In this document: positions 11,721-22,911 of the stretch, in pieces | Numbering within the stretch: the first letter of the stretch is position 1 | Layout of the letters: each line of letters begins with the position of its first letter | Assembly (NCBI RefSeq): GCF_028453695.1 | Contig: NC_135774.1 | Coordinates: 806,001 to 870,000 of the forward strand | Length of the DNA stretch: 64,000 nt | Reading direction: 5' to 3' | Source of the DNA: Augochlora pura | Lineage: Eukaryota > Arthropoda > Insecta > Hymenoptera > Halictidae | The notes under the pieces: generated by a model | Databases searched by the model: none | Seen by the model: only the letters and a program-made list of their open reading frames with translations | Told to the model about the DNA's origin: nothing | Translations under genes and position numbers: made by a program

Positions 11721-13463
11721 AGGAGACGGGTGGCAGGGTCTTTTTTAGTACCGGCTCGACGTCTCAATTAAATCTTCGAAATCATCATCGAGAACCCGCT
11801 CGTCGGTTTCCTCGTCACCGTCCGACTCCCCCTTCTCACCTCGGGTCCCCTCGGGCCCCTGTTTTGTCGACGGACGTAAATTTTCTATGGTCAACGGCTC
11901 CGTGCCTACGCGCGAGGGCGGGCGAGGAGCATCGTCCTCCGAGCTGCATCTCCCGACGCAGCGGAACGCTCCGATTGCAGGAAAATTAATTCCATTGCGC
12001 AGTACATATTTTCTAACAAGGGTGCATCATTTAACAAGACGCTGATTGTTTTAATCGTCATTCAAGAGAAATTTATTTATCCGGCGCACGCGAAAAGTAC
12101 GATCACTTAAAAATACGCGCGTCGCGCAATGTTAATTCTAAAGTGCCGCTTTTTTCACGGAGAAAGCGCGCCGACTCGTCCGAATCCATTCGTTCGGATG
12201 TTCTTTCGGCCATTAGACTTTAATAGAACGGTAGATGCAGTTTTAATGAAATGATAGCTCGGAATTCGCGCGAGCTTTCAAAGTAATTTCGATTTGCTTA
12301 GAACCGCGCGATTCGGCATGCCCGGCCGGCGCGGATTACAGTGTTTCCGAACGCTGTAATCTTCGCCGGGAAATATGATGATTGGAGCGCGAAAGCATGA
12401 ATTAGGATTGATTCTTCGGCCGTGCAACGAGTCTTTCGCGAAGCCTGAAAAAACGTGGCGTTGTTAGGGGGTATAGTCTTTCAATTAAACTTTTCGAACG
12501 GCCGCGGCGAATGCCGATTTGGGGCCTGAAATATTTCTACCTCTGACAGCGTGCGTCGGAAATATTAATTTCCGAGCATTCGGGAGCGTGCTCCAGATTT
12601 TGTAAGCCGTTGCGAGGTCAATTAACTTTTTACGAATGAAATTAAATAGTTGAATCGGAGTTTAATCGATTCTACACCTTCCGAAGCTTCTTCGCACTTT
12701 TACCGCGCGGGAAAAATTATTCAGTTCGTTTTTTAGACTATTGTTGCTCGGTACAGAGATCGATGTAAAATTAGACTCCGCGCGAGCTTCCATCTTGGAA
12801 TCATAAATAATGTAGGATCGAGTAATAAGTCCTTTGAAAATTAAAAGTTAACAACTCGAGGCTCGTTCATGAATTTTTCAAGAGCAGCAACGACTCCGTT
12901 CGTAAACCAACATGTTATCTCAAGTAGTATAGTCTATTAACTTCTTTGAGATTGTTGCTATAGAAGAAAATTATTAGCCTTCTAGATGTAGCACAGTCGT
13001 TAAAAAACCAATGAATAAGCTACCAGGCAATAAAGTATGAAGAGAAGGTTCTCCTTCGATTGCTCGAGCGTAGATTATTCTTTTTATAAATTTTATTTTA
13101 TTGTACCATACATAACATGTTAATGAACATTATTTTTAGCAAGAGAAATATTTGGTACACTGCTTTTTAATATCTGAAGGGAAAAATATAAAATAATGTT
13201 CAAAGGACTCGAGTACCCTTTTATATACCCTTGAAGCAACGAAAGCAACAAAAATTTTATTACCCGCGCACGCCGGTAATAATTTTCCAAAAATCGGCCG
13301 GCGAATTACTGCGTGACGTTAACGAGCCGAGGGTCAATTTCATTTCGAAATTCGCTGCGAAGTTGATCCGAATCGCAATGCGGTTCGGTAAAGTGGACGG
13401 AGAGGATGCCGAGGAAGCGTTCGAACATCAAACCGCTGGCAGATCTCAAATAACAGCGGTCGG
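11721..13463. other. Non-coding stretch, nothing recognised
   Basis: GC-rich at first, then AT-rich from about 12700. There are unusually few long open frames between about 11770 and 13230. No gene, RNA or mobile-element signal was seen. Confidence 0.5.
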
Positions 13464-13475
13464 CAGAGAGGAGAG

Positions 13476-13513
<38 letters not shown>

Positions 13514-13549
13514 AGGAGGGAGAAAGAGAAAGAGAAAGAGAAAGAGAGA
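13464..13549. repeat. (GA)n and (GAGAAA)n tract
   Basis: (GA)n at about 13480-13507, then a G-run, then about five copies of a GAGAAA-type hexamer. This is the first of the long GA tracts in the window. Confidence 0.9.
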
Positions 13550-15499
13550 TATGAAAGTTTCAGTTCGATCAGGGGCCTCGATGTACAAAAGGCACCTCGT
13601 TATCAGTTGGTCCCATCTTATCAGGCTGAACGGGCACAGCCGATAAATCATCCGAGACCTTGGCGGGGCACCTTTAATTACCGGGTGTGCATCAGAGGAA
13701 AAAAATATGAAGACGTAATACGTTATCCGGCTGCCTCTCTTCGTGCCTACCGGTGTATAGAGAGGCTGGTCCAGTTGATGCCGAGAGGCGTTGCTCATAA
13801 ATAATGAACACGTATTCATGAACGCCACTGGTTACTTCAGCTCCGAAGATGAGCTATGGCTAGGCTACGGCTTCCAGTCCGACGAGACGCCTTAACGGGT
13901 CGATCCCCGTGCGGCGATCGTCTTCCGTTCGTCTAGCTGTTTCTTGAAATATAGATTCCGCTCCGGCGTTTCCTGCGGGGCCCCGACCTGCGGACGCGCG
14001 GACGCGCGGATGCGGCCTCCAGCCAGCGAGCCTTTCGAGAAAAACCGGGAGAGGGAACAAATTTATTCGGAGAAACGACGTGCTATTCGCTGGGACGTCC
14101 AGTTGCGGCGGATGAAGGGGATGAAACGGATGCGGCGATAAAACTTCGGGAAAAGTGAATAATTGAAGCGCGCTGGAAATATCGAATGATCGAGCACGCC
14201 GAGTCGTTGCCGACGAATGGACGCGAAACGGTAGCTGGGAAGCCGATCGGCACGGATCCGATAGATCAACCATACAATTTTTCCGATCTTCTTTTACCGG
14301 TTTTCAAAAGACTTCCTCGGAGCGGTTCTTGTTCGAGTCGTTCCTGCTCCACCGATTTCTTATTCTTCTCCGGCCACTTCGGAGATTAGGAAGATAACTG
14401 TTTCTACCAGCAAAGGATTCCACGCTCTATGATTAGCTCGCGGTTCTTTTTCGATAGGCTCCTCTTCGGTCTTTATCCGCTTGGCAATTTCTGTGCTACC
14501 ATTGCTCTTTTTCCAGGAAACATGACAAGTTACTAATTTCTTGCGAACGCTAAAATTAAAAACTTTCCCACTTTTGAATTTTGTTGAATCTTCGGTCTAT
14601 TCGTAACAAGAATAATTTTCTGATATATCTTTAAAGAATGGAGAGTCGAAATATCCAACAAGATCGTTCAACTTTAAAGACTGATTTATATCTTCTGAAC
14701 GCTCCCTGCGATTAGAAAGACACGCCAGTGTCGGATCAAAGTACAAAGTGCTCGAAAACACTGTCCATCGTTTCCCCTGATCTTCCACCGATCTCGCGAT
14801 CGTCGCGCTTCCCGTCGTGTATCTCGTCGTTCGGACACCTGGCGAACGGCAAACACAGGTGGCAACGTTCGTCGAGCCGGCCAGATTCGATCCTTAGACC
14901 CGTCCAGAAATATTCCCGGCCGGTCTCGTCATTATCATAGCTAATCACGTATCTGGTTGCCCGGGCAGAATGGCAATCTATCCGATTGACGCTAATCTTT
15001 GGCATCGGCGATCGCTACATCGTCCGGTGCGCGTCGATGCGTCGCGGACTGGTCCCGGTGGACGGGGTCGACGGACCGTTTAATCGCGAGCCAGGGCCGC
15101 GAAAGAAAATGGCCGAAGGTGGTAATCGCGCCCGGTCCGGAAGCTGGGGCCCGATCGGGCCCAGATAGGACGCCGATAGGGCGTCGATAGGATGTCGATG
15201 TTAACGCGCGACGGCCGTCGCGTTGGGCCGCGGACGTTGGCAACCGGGCCCCGCTGGACGTCGCTGCCTCGAATGATCGCGGAGCGAGCGGATATCTAAA
15301 CGAGGACCTTGAAGCCAGCCCGCGGGCGATGTACGCGTACATATGTACGCCCGAGCGGACGTATGGAAGTCGAGTGCTCACCGAGTGATATATATCGGAC
15401 CGCGATATATCGCTCTCGATCCTACGGCTCGATCTTCTTTGCCCGCCAACCGGAGCGGGATGGAGCCAGAACGAGACGGACGGGGGCAGCGGACCAGCG
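13550..15499. other. Non-coding stretch, nothing recognised
   Basis: No coding or RNA gene recognised. Minor repeats are an 8-bp array (GCGGACGC x3) at 13990-14013 and an 11-bp array (GATAGGACGCC-like, x3) at about 15164-15200. A TATATATC inside an inverted-repeat context lies near 15388 but is not enough to call a promoter. Confidence 0.45.
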
Positions 15500-15815
15500 A
15501 GAGCGACAGAGATACAGAAAGAGAGAGAGAGAGAGGGAGACGAACAGAGGAGAGAGATGGATAAAAGGAGCGAGAGAGCAAGGAGCTAGGCAGAGAAAGA
15601 GAGCGAACGATAGAGGAAGACAGCGCTATAAATAGAGGGAACAGAAGAGCGAGCGATTGATAGAGGGATCAAAAGAGTGATAGAGCGTTCGGAGGGAAAG
15701 AGCGAGACAGGGAAGGAGAGAGCTGCGAACAGAGCAAAGGAGCAGAGAGCAATAGACGAGGGAGCAGAAGATCGAGAGGGCTGTAGAGACAGAACGAAAG
15801 ATATGAAGAGAAAGG

Positions 15816-15870
<55 letters not shown>
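15500..15870. repeat. Long purine-rich tract with (GA)n cores
   Basis: About 370 bp with few pyrimidines on the + strand. (GA)n cores lie at about 15519-15540 and 15815-15867, with irregular GAG/CAG-containing filler between. Frames across it give only Arg/Glu or Leu/Ser runs. Such a tract may bind GAGA-factor-like proteins or form part of an untranslated leader. Confidence 0.9.
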
Positions 15871-15871
<1 letters not shown>

Positions 15872-15884
15872 AGAGAAGGTAAGC
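15871..15884 (+). promoter_or_regulatory. Possible splice donor after GA-rich tract
   Basis: GAGAAG|GTAAGC, with the intron starting at 15879, is a good donor sequence. It comes directly after the purine-rich tract, which could be an untranslated first exon. No acceptor or coding partner can be identified, so this is inference from a short motif only. Confidence 0.2.
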
Positions 15885-17410
15885 TGGTCTCCACGCACTC
15901 GCTGCGAACAACACTCCACCACGCCCTCCTGAAACAATGTGATGGTTAACCTAACAAGCTCTCATCCGTGCTTCACGTGCTGGTACCCTACCGTGGTGCA
16001 CGGTTGCAGCTCGTTTCGCTCCGCGTCCTGGTCGCGTTCGCCACGCAGAGACGCCTAGGGCGAACACTTCCAGGACACCACCACCGTATACCGATATTCT
16101 ACGGCGATAACGATGTCGCGACATATACAAGAGTTAAGTCGTGGGACCAAGGGGTTACGGTCGTATTAACCGAAGGGCGGCTGTTAGGTAGCACGGTGAC
16201 GAGCGAGCGTGGTCGTGGCCGAGGAGAGACCACGAGGATGCCTGCACCATCGCCGGCCGCTTCCTTTTGCCGACGCCGTGGTGTGTAATTGAAGGGTGGC
16301 TTCCTCTTTTCGACGGCCAAACCAGTTTACCGATCGATTCGCGGAACCTCTTCGCGGTCTCGCGATATCACTCGATAACCGATGCATTGAGCGATTGCTT
16401 CGATCGAATTTTTAAGCGAGACAAGAATTTATGGGGAACTCGAACTTTTCAATCGATTCATTCGTGTTCGTACAATTGTATCCAGTAAGATGTTAATTAA
16501 CAGAATATTGTGTGTTCGAAATTGTCTATGGTTTTATTGTTTTGTCCAAGATAGGATTTGGTAGGAAATTGTCTTGTCGCTTTTACTCGGAACGGATAAT
16601 AACGGGAATTTAACAGCAATTTTCTTCCTACCGACTGTTGTTATCGGTATGGCCACTCGACTCCAAACATTTATTGAACAGTCGGCACGTGTCGATGGAA
16701 ATCTATTAGATCGTATCTTTTGTATTATTCTTAGAAAGATAATCCCCCGTATTTGTACAAAGATATATTCGCTATAATAATAGATCCGCTGTAAAAATCG
16801 AGATAAACTTCTGAACTGTACGTAACTAATTTTTCGTAACATCTTGGAACGAAAGGTGCGTTATTCTTTAAATCGTTTAACTTTTCTCGAAATCATCCCC
16901 TTTTCCTTGAACAACAATTCATTAGAAGAATGAGCTATAAAAGCCAAGTTCCAAATAGCGAAAGAAAGTTCGATATGCGAAAATCATCCGCGCTGCGTCG
17001 ACTAGCAGCGTCTGGTGCGCAGACCATTTCTACTTTTACCAAATGCAGAGAGCTGCAGTGCTATCTCCTTACACTCGACATTATTATCAACTGTTTATCA
17101 ATTTATGTCAGATTATTACGGAAAACAAACACTGGCTTATCGACGCCAATGTTTAGAAGCGCTATCAGAAGTAGGAATAATCAGCAGCGAAACGATACTA
17201 CACCTTTTCGCGGAAACTTCTCGGAAGCTCCTCAGGAAAACGGAATCTTTCGTTCCAGGTATTTGAAGCGAGTCGCAGTAGCCACGTGTGAAATTATCTA
17301 TCGAGACAATTAATTAATATGAAGAAGTCCGATACAAAGTTCGCGTCGGACAGAGGGCGACTCGACTATCGAATCGGCACAGGCCGTTTCGTTCGTCCGT
17401 CGATGGGAAT
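15885..17410. other. Non-coding stretch with one protein-like frame
   Basis: Mostly unrecognised. Within it, frame 3 from 17015 (MRRPFLLL...) reads 83 residues, and its latter part (DYYGKQTLAYRRQCLEALSE and onward) looks helical. It is flanked by a plausible acceptor (TTTATGTCAG ending at 17112) and a weak donor (CCAG|GTATTT near 17256). A competing 127-residue frame covers the same DNA. It matches no family I can name and may be chance. Confidence 0.3.
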
Positions 17411-17450
17411 CGCTGCGAATCGCCGCGAATCGCCGCGAATCGCCGCGAAG
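17411..17450. repeat. 10-bp tandem repeat, 4 copies
   Basis: CGCTGCGAAT, CGCCGCGAAT, CGCCGCGAAT, CGCCGCGAAG in exact 10-bp register. Confidence 0.95.
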
Positions 17451-19899
17451 GGCGGAGTTTGCAATCCTCGGTATAATCGGGACACGATTAAATCGGCAAG
17501 ATTTGGTTAATCCGGTGTTCCCCGAGCGGAGAACAATGTCCGATCATTTGCGTGGCGCATAAAGATAATTGTATCCCGTGGCGGCGCGCCTGTCGGAGGC
17601 GAAACCGCGCGTCCACGTCCCCGTGTTTGGGTGGAACAAGGCATTCTTGTCTGGCTTTATCGATACACTGTCCAGCTAGACGAAACGCGTAACTCTGCTC
17701 GGCTAGAGACGTAAAGAAAGACGTAGTTAGACAGCGCACGACGTTCCCGGACAACGAGTCGGTAGACAATCTGCCATCGGGTTGTACCGCTGGTGGATCG
17801 GTGGAAACGCCTGGAATTCAATACTCTTCCGTGCCTCCGGCCGATCCAAATATGGGACTCGTCAACGAGCTTTGTAGGAAGCCATTGGTAGCCGATGGAA
17901 ATACGAAAGTGCCGCCGCTCACGTCTTTTGTCCGAACACCAATAAAATCGAAATGAAGGAATCGCTTTCTCCCGCGCCTATTCTTTCCGTCGATCCTCCG
18001 GTTTTTTCTTTCTTTTCTTTGACGCTCGATACGTTCTTTGCATTTTATAAGCCCGTGAAATTGCCGCGCGCTCCTCGACGCGCCGAAGTAAATGCCACGG
18101 GAACGATTTCCAAATTGGGTTTAAAAGATCGAGGAGGTTTAAGGAAAATCTAGAAAGCCGGGCACACGCGTTCGAACGCGCGACAATATTATAGGCGACC
18201 CGTGGAAACGATTAAAACGATCGAAATATGCTTTCGCCCAACGAGTAAAAAACACCGCGCGGCAAGAACGTTAACGAATTAATTTTTTGTATCGCGAAAA
18301 TCTAGAGCATTCCGTTAATTGACGAAATTACTTTCACTTTGGGGTAAGGTTATAAAAACAGTCTGCGAAAATGGTAACTCGCTTTAAATAGAGGAGATCG
18401 GGTATCGCAGTGCCGAGGCGTATGTATAAAATCGGAACGTTTCTTTGAAAGTTCGGCGTTATTTCGAAGGAAGTAATAAACGTCTCGAAGACGGGATTTT
18501 TTAGCTTCCCGTAATTATTATTGATAAGGGGATCGCGCGGCCCAACACTTTCTAGTTTCTTCGCGTTCGTGCACGGTGCCGCGCTGTGGTGGTAACATTT
18601 TCGCAGACTATAAATATCGGAACGTTTACAACAATGTTTCTGCGTAACAATTATTCGCCGACGGAATTATGTTAACACGCCTCGCGAAGGCTACTTTCGA
18701 CACGATTTTCATGATATAATTATTAATATTCCGTGCATTCTCGCCGCGTGTTTCTCGGTTGCTCGTCGGGAACGGTTCCATCGAAACATTATTTTATAAA
18801 ATATTATTATGCAAATAGAGGAGAACACGAAAGCGTGTGTCCGGCCAAACGGCGTGTCAACAGCTTTATAGTTTCACGTGAAATAATTATAAAGCGCGCG
18901 AGAGCGAAGGATGTTGCAGAGAGAATTCCATGAATATAATGAATCAGTTTGATACTACATCGAACATAATTATTCTGATCGTTATAGCGGAAACCTTGGA
19001 GGAGACCTTGATTTTACAAGATTCTTTATTCATAAATAACTCGCGGGGATTGCACGTTAGAGACAGGTTACCGGGCAAGGTTCTCAGCGATATTATAAGT
19101 TGTCGTTGCAACGTTGGAACCATCCGAAGCGTGTCGAGAATCTTCAAATACGTCCAATTAGCTGGGTTGCTAATTTCCTTTAAAAATTCCATCGGTGTTC
19201 TCGTTACTTTGCCTCGCGAAGCCTATCCAGCGTTCGAAGGAAACATTTCGTGTTTCGCTTCATTGCGTTATATTCTTTAGACGAAACTAAATTGCGTTAA
19301 ATTTCAGCATGTCATTTACGATTCCGTTCACCAACTGAGTTCACCAGATGCTACGACTTCCTGGGATTTTTTCGAGCGATAGCTCAACAGGCGACATACT
19401 ACCGCATCGACCGTCGCATCGATCATACGCGGATGACACAATCTTTTGTCTATCTTTATTATCGACCGTCAGATTCCATTAGAGTCTACGGCATACATAC
19501 CGAAGATCGAAACGCGTGACATCGGTGATCGATTCGAGGTCCGCGATTCTAGATTCTCTTTTCGCTAGTTACATCGAGCATCCAGTTTGGATTTCGAGGA
19601 TCGGCAGGACTTTAATTCGGGTTCGGTTGCAACGAGACAGCTCAACGGCAGGGGAGTCGCGACAGTGAACGCGCGTCAACTTACTTTCCAAGTCGACCGC
19701 AGGAAGCAGTCTCTCGAAAAGTCCCTGAAATGGTTGGCTGGCAGAAGAGGTCGGGTGTCTCTGTTCGGCGGAGTCCTGGAGCTGGCTGAATGGTCGAGGA
19801 TCCTCGTGGATTCTGCGTGGTCAGATCCGGGCTCGGAGCAGCGGATCCAGGCACCGGGCACACGGAAAGAAAAATATTATCTCTGCGGCCCATTGTGAG
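17451..19899. other. Non-coding stretch, nothing recognised
   Basis: Mixed composition, with an AT-rich patch around 18250-19300. The 116-residue frame at 18930-19280 has no recognisable motif. The 3' end may overlap the upstream edge of the putative promoter/leader block described next. Confidence 0.4.
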
Positions 19900-20294
19900 G
19901 AATCATCCACAAAGAACGGCCGCGACAGGTTACTCCGACACCGTCTGCGCGGCTCGAGGACCTCTTCAATTCCTACTCCTTGGTCCTGGCATCCTACCAG
20001 CAGAGCGCCGGCAACCACCACCGCCGTCCTGCCGGCCACCACCACCAGCCGCTACCTTTGTCCACCTCCACTTGGCAGAGCTACCACCTCCTTGTTCGCA
20101 GGCAGCGCGGGGCACCTCGCCATGTGACTGATACCCCTTCTCCGCAGGTTGACGAGCGGTAGGCCTGCCTACCTGCCGCCCGTTGCCCCGCTCCCATTAC
20201 GGCGCGGACTCTCGCGGCAGGTGCACCAACCTAAGTGCCACTCCGCTTACCTGTGTGTCGTGCCTACCAAGCCAGTGTGTCCGGTGGTCAGGTT

Positions 20295-20480
20295 CTTCCC
20301 TCTCTTTCTCTCTTCTCCCTCTTTCTCTCTCTCTCTCTCTCTCTCCCTCTCTCTTTCTCTCTCTTTCTCGCTCTGTCTGCTTCTTCTTCTGCTTCTATCT
20401 CCGTCTCTTTTTTCACTGGACCTTTTTGCCTCGGCGCGCGCTCTCTCTCTCTATCTCTCTCTCTTTTTCTCTCCGTCTGC
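20295..20480. repeat. (CT)n-rich pyrimidine tract
   Basis: Uninterrupted CT dinucleotides at about 20327-20345 and 20441-20455, embedded in C/T-only sequence. It lies about 1.3-1.5 kb upstream of the proposed ATG, a position where GAGA-type promoter elements occur in insect developmental genes. Confidence 0.9.
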
Positions 20481-21195
20481 CTCCCCCTTTCTCTGTCGCC
20501 TCTTCTCACCCCCTACCCGGCATCTCCCTCTGTCTCTGTCCCCTTCGACGTCGCCTCACGCAGCAGTGCCGTGTTGTAGTGTCGTGTCATCCTGCGCTAC
20601 GTCAACGATCCTCCCGAACGTGGAGGCAACGATCGATCGCGTATCCTCTCCTGATTCCGTTGCTACCGGGTCGCGTCGCCTGGTGACCCGGTCCCCACGG
20701 TGGACAGTGGACTACGAGCGAGCGGGCCACGACCCCTGTCCCTCGCCGAAACCGAACATAGACGCAGCCGTTCCGAAACACAGACCGTGCGCCGCTCGTG
20801 TCAACGATCTGGATCTCTCGATACCGATCGCGATCACGATCGCGATCCTATCCGCGCACCGTTTCGGACAGCAGCAGCTCGTTCTCCGGCTCGCGGAGAT
20901 CTCGGTGTCCCGGTGATCGCTTCCGGTCGACCAGCTGGATATTATCGACGGCGGCGGCGGCCTCTCGGAGTTAACGCGAGTGTCAGTGATATCGGCGGAT
21001 AGTGCACGACGTCGGAGAAGGAGGACTGGTTCCCGGCGGGGCCTGCGACGCGGAGGAAGGGGACAGTGAAGGTGTCAAACGTCCGCGACTCCTCATTGAC
21101 ATTTCCGTGACATTTAGTGCGCGATTCGAAGGCGAGTGCGAGAACAGCTTTTCGTGTAACACGCGCGAGAGATCGTCGTTGGCGCGCCGGCCGAG

Positions 21196-21220
21196 CCGAT
21201 CCGATCCGATCCGATCCGAT
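21196..21220. repeat. (CCGAT)n pentamer, 5 copies
   Basis: Five exact CCGAT copies in the putative leader. Transcribed, it would read as a GAUCC repeat with self-pairing potential. Confidence 0.95.
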
Positions 21221-21280
21221 CCGTGCGACACCAGCCAGCCCACGGAGAAAGTCGCGCGAGGGCCCAGAAGGGTCCAAGGG

Positions 21281-21326
21281 CCGCAACGGCACGCAACGGC
21301 ACGCACCGGCACGCACCGGCACGCAA
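21281..21326. repeat. 10-bp tandem repeat, 4 or more copies
   Basis: CCGCAACGGC, ACGCAACGGC, ACGCACCGGC, ACGCACCGGC, then a partial copy, in the putative leader. Confidence 0.95.
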
Positions 21327-21753
21327 GAGGCGCACCGGGAGTCGATGACGGAGCCGCCGCGCCTTATCACCGGCGCGGACCCCTTATCGAGGCCTAGCCG
21401 TCTCTCGGAGCCGCGTTCTGCACGTGCAGTCGACCGATAACGCCGCGGCTCGTGGCCGCCGCACCACCGCTTCCGCACCCGCGAAAACACCCGAAAAGAT
21501 GATCTTCGATCGAGCCGATAGCTGCGCGCGCGGGTCAACCTGAGCTCGACGTCCGACAGGTGGTTCTCGAGAGGAGCGACGATTGCCCGCGGTCCCACGG
21601 ACAATCGGATCCGCGTCGTTAGGACCGATCTCCGTGGCTAGCCAGGAGACGTGATCTCGTTCTCGACGGAAGACTCTATCGGAAATCAAACTGGACATAC
21701 TTACCGCCACGTCGGGACGTACGGAGTGGAGATGTCCGCGGGTCGCTGAGAGA

Positions 21754-21808
21754 ATGAGGGAGCTGGACACCGAAAGCCCTGTTGTCTGGCCGGCCTGGTG
21801 TTATACTG
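21754..21808 (+). CDS. Candidate first coding exon, WPAW-motif peptide (partial)
   Basis: The exon reads MRELDTESPVVWPAWCYT plus one base (phase 1) and runs straight into the near-consensus donor G|GTGAGT. The ATG has A at -3. The peptide is acidic then aromatic, and beyond the donor the open frame turns into random-looking sequence, which supports an exon end there. WPAWCY resembles the EH2 motif of Engrailed-class homeodomain proteins (WPAWVY), whose tryptophans contact the PBC cofactor Extradenticle. The residues that normally follow in EH2 (CTRYSDRPS) are not in this exon, and no homeodomain is present in the window. What is seen is a short frame plus a donor. That it starts a transcription-regulator gene is inference. 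It could instead be an unrelated protein's first exon, or chance. No symbol is assigned. Confidence 0.45.
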
Positions 21809-21814
21809 GTGAGT
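21809..21814 (+). promoter_or_regulatory. Splice donor of candidate first exon
   Basis: ATACTG|GTGAGT matches the insect 5' splice-site consensus at all six intronic positions, allowing R at +3. It defines the 3' limit of the proposed coding exon. Confidence 0.5.
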
Positions 21815-21999
21815 CCAGCAAATCGCGACCAAACTATCTCTCTTCTATTCTCCACGATCTTGATCGTCTCTGCCATGGACGATCTTTTCTCGCAAAACGA
21901 TTCAATCGAAACTTGCGCGACGTCTCTCCTTGCTGTCGCGCGTAGCATACCAATTCTTATCGTCTCTAGATGACTCGATCTAGGTTGCAGTCTGTTTGG

Positions 22000-22440
22000 C
22001 AATTTATCAAATGCAGAACGATATGAAAACGGCTCGAGTTTATTTCGTGTGACGTTTCTTTGATTGCCGCGCGTGGGCAGAACTGGTTGCTAAAGTTCAT
22101 TTTATTGAACTCTAATAGAGTTATGCCCTGTGTGTGTGTGGTAATTTATGGAATGAAAGAAAGTCGCTCGAATTTGTCCGGTCTGACGTTTCTCGGGTCT
22201 AGCTTTTGTGTCGGCAACGGACACTGTCGCACAAAATTGGTTACCGAAGAAATCAATGTAATTCAAAGTTTCTCTCGTGATTGTCATATACAGATTTTAC
22301 ACCATTGATCAGCATCGGTCACCAAAGTTTATTTCACAGCATTTAGAACGCTTATAGTGTGCCTATCAATTTATAATTAAATGAAACAGAAGGAGATCGT
22401 TCGAATTAGTTTCACGTGACAGTTCTTTGAATGCTGTGCT
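22000..22440. repeat. Ancient repeat family, three aligned units
   Basis: Three segments align by eye: 22000-22070, 22142-22200 and 22368-22435. Each starts CAATTTAT or GTAATTTAT, then AATGAAA or similar, then GCTCGA/GTTCGAAT, then TGACGTTTCT/GTGACAGTTCTTTGA. Spacing is about 142 then 227 bp. A possible fourth, more decayed unit begins near 22522. There is no coding frame in common, and no terminal inverted repeat was seen. Confidence 0.55.
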
Positions 22441-22911
22441 TCGTATCCGATATATTCTTCGTATCCTTACCATAAGTCATCGTACCGAAAACAATTACAT
22501 CCTGCTGGACCACTTGTAGAATGCATTTATGCAACGCGATTTTTCTTCGCATCGTTCAATTGTCAGTGTCGCGTGAAAATAGTTGCTACAACTCGTTTCA
22601 TCGTATTGGAAAAGTTCGTCGGACAACGAGTGACAATTCCTAAAATAGCCGACGATAGGGAGGGAGTTTATCCGGATTAGACAAATGCGACAATTCTTCG
22701 AAATCTGGCAGATCTTCGACTGACATTGTTGGTAACCAAAGTTCGTTCGATTAAATCTAGAATACTCGTGGCTCGCGCGATAATGTGTCAGGGCAATCGG
22801 ACACATCGCACGACTGTTCGAATTATTCTGGCATGGCATTGGTTCGGCAACTGTTATGGGTGAAACCGGCAGAGTCGAGAAGAGCAAATCAGGTCAGTTG
22901 TCAAAGTTCAC
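22083..22911. repeat. Recurrent GGTNACCAAAGTTCATT-like motif
   Basis: Five occurrences at about 22085-22100, 22239-22251, 22317-22333, 22731-22749 and 22897-22911, with variants GGTTGCTAAAGTTCATT, GGTTACCGAAG, GGTCACCAAAGTTTATT, GGTAACCAAAGTTCGTT and GTTGTCAAAGTTCACG. They probably belong to the repeat family described at 22000-22440, but extend further. Confidence 0.5.

Larger units (their letters stand above)
19900..21753 (+). promoter_or_regulatory. Putative promoter and 5' untranslated leader
   Basis: A GC-rich, CpG-dense block ends at the ATG of the proposed coding exon. It contains a 200-bp CT tract (20295-20480), a GATCC-type pentamer array and a decamer array. Upstream ATGs are frequent and open frames are long but low-complexity (255 residues at 20149-20916, dominated by Leu/Ser from CT repeats). 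This is typical of a long leader rather than a coding region. A good acceptor-like CCCCTTCTCCGCAG ends at 20141, so the leader might itself start with a spliced exon. No TATA box or unambiguous initiator/DPE pair was found, so the transcription start is unplaced. Confidence 0.4.

Noticed and set aside
20240..20275. Minus-strand CAG|GTAAGC (CTTACCTG on +)
   Set aside because: On the minus strand the preceding bases are purine-rich, not a pyrimidine tract.
20149..20916. 255-residue open frame, the longest in the window
   Set aside because: Over half is Leu/Ser/Pro/Phe encoded by a CT microsatellite, all three + frames are open across the same tract, and no domain is visible. Better explained as leader or promoter DNA.
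20978..21020. Initiator-like TCAGTG with possible downstream promoter element
   Set aside because: A TCAGTG is present at 20983-20988, but the +28 to +33 bases do not match a DPE, and no TATA box is upstream; a single hexamer is not enough to place a start site.
20942..21604. 220-residue minus-strand open frame
   Set aside because: It covers GC-rich DNA with pentamer and decamer arrays, competes with several overlapping frames and shows no motif.
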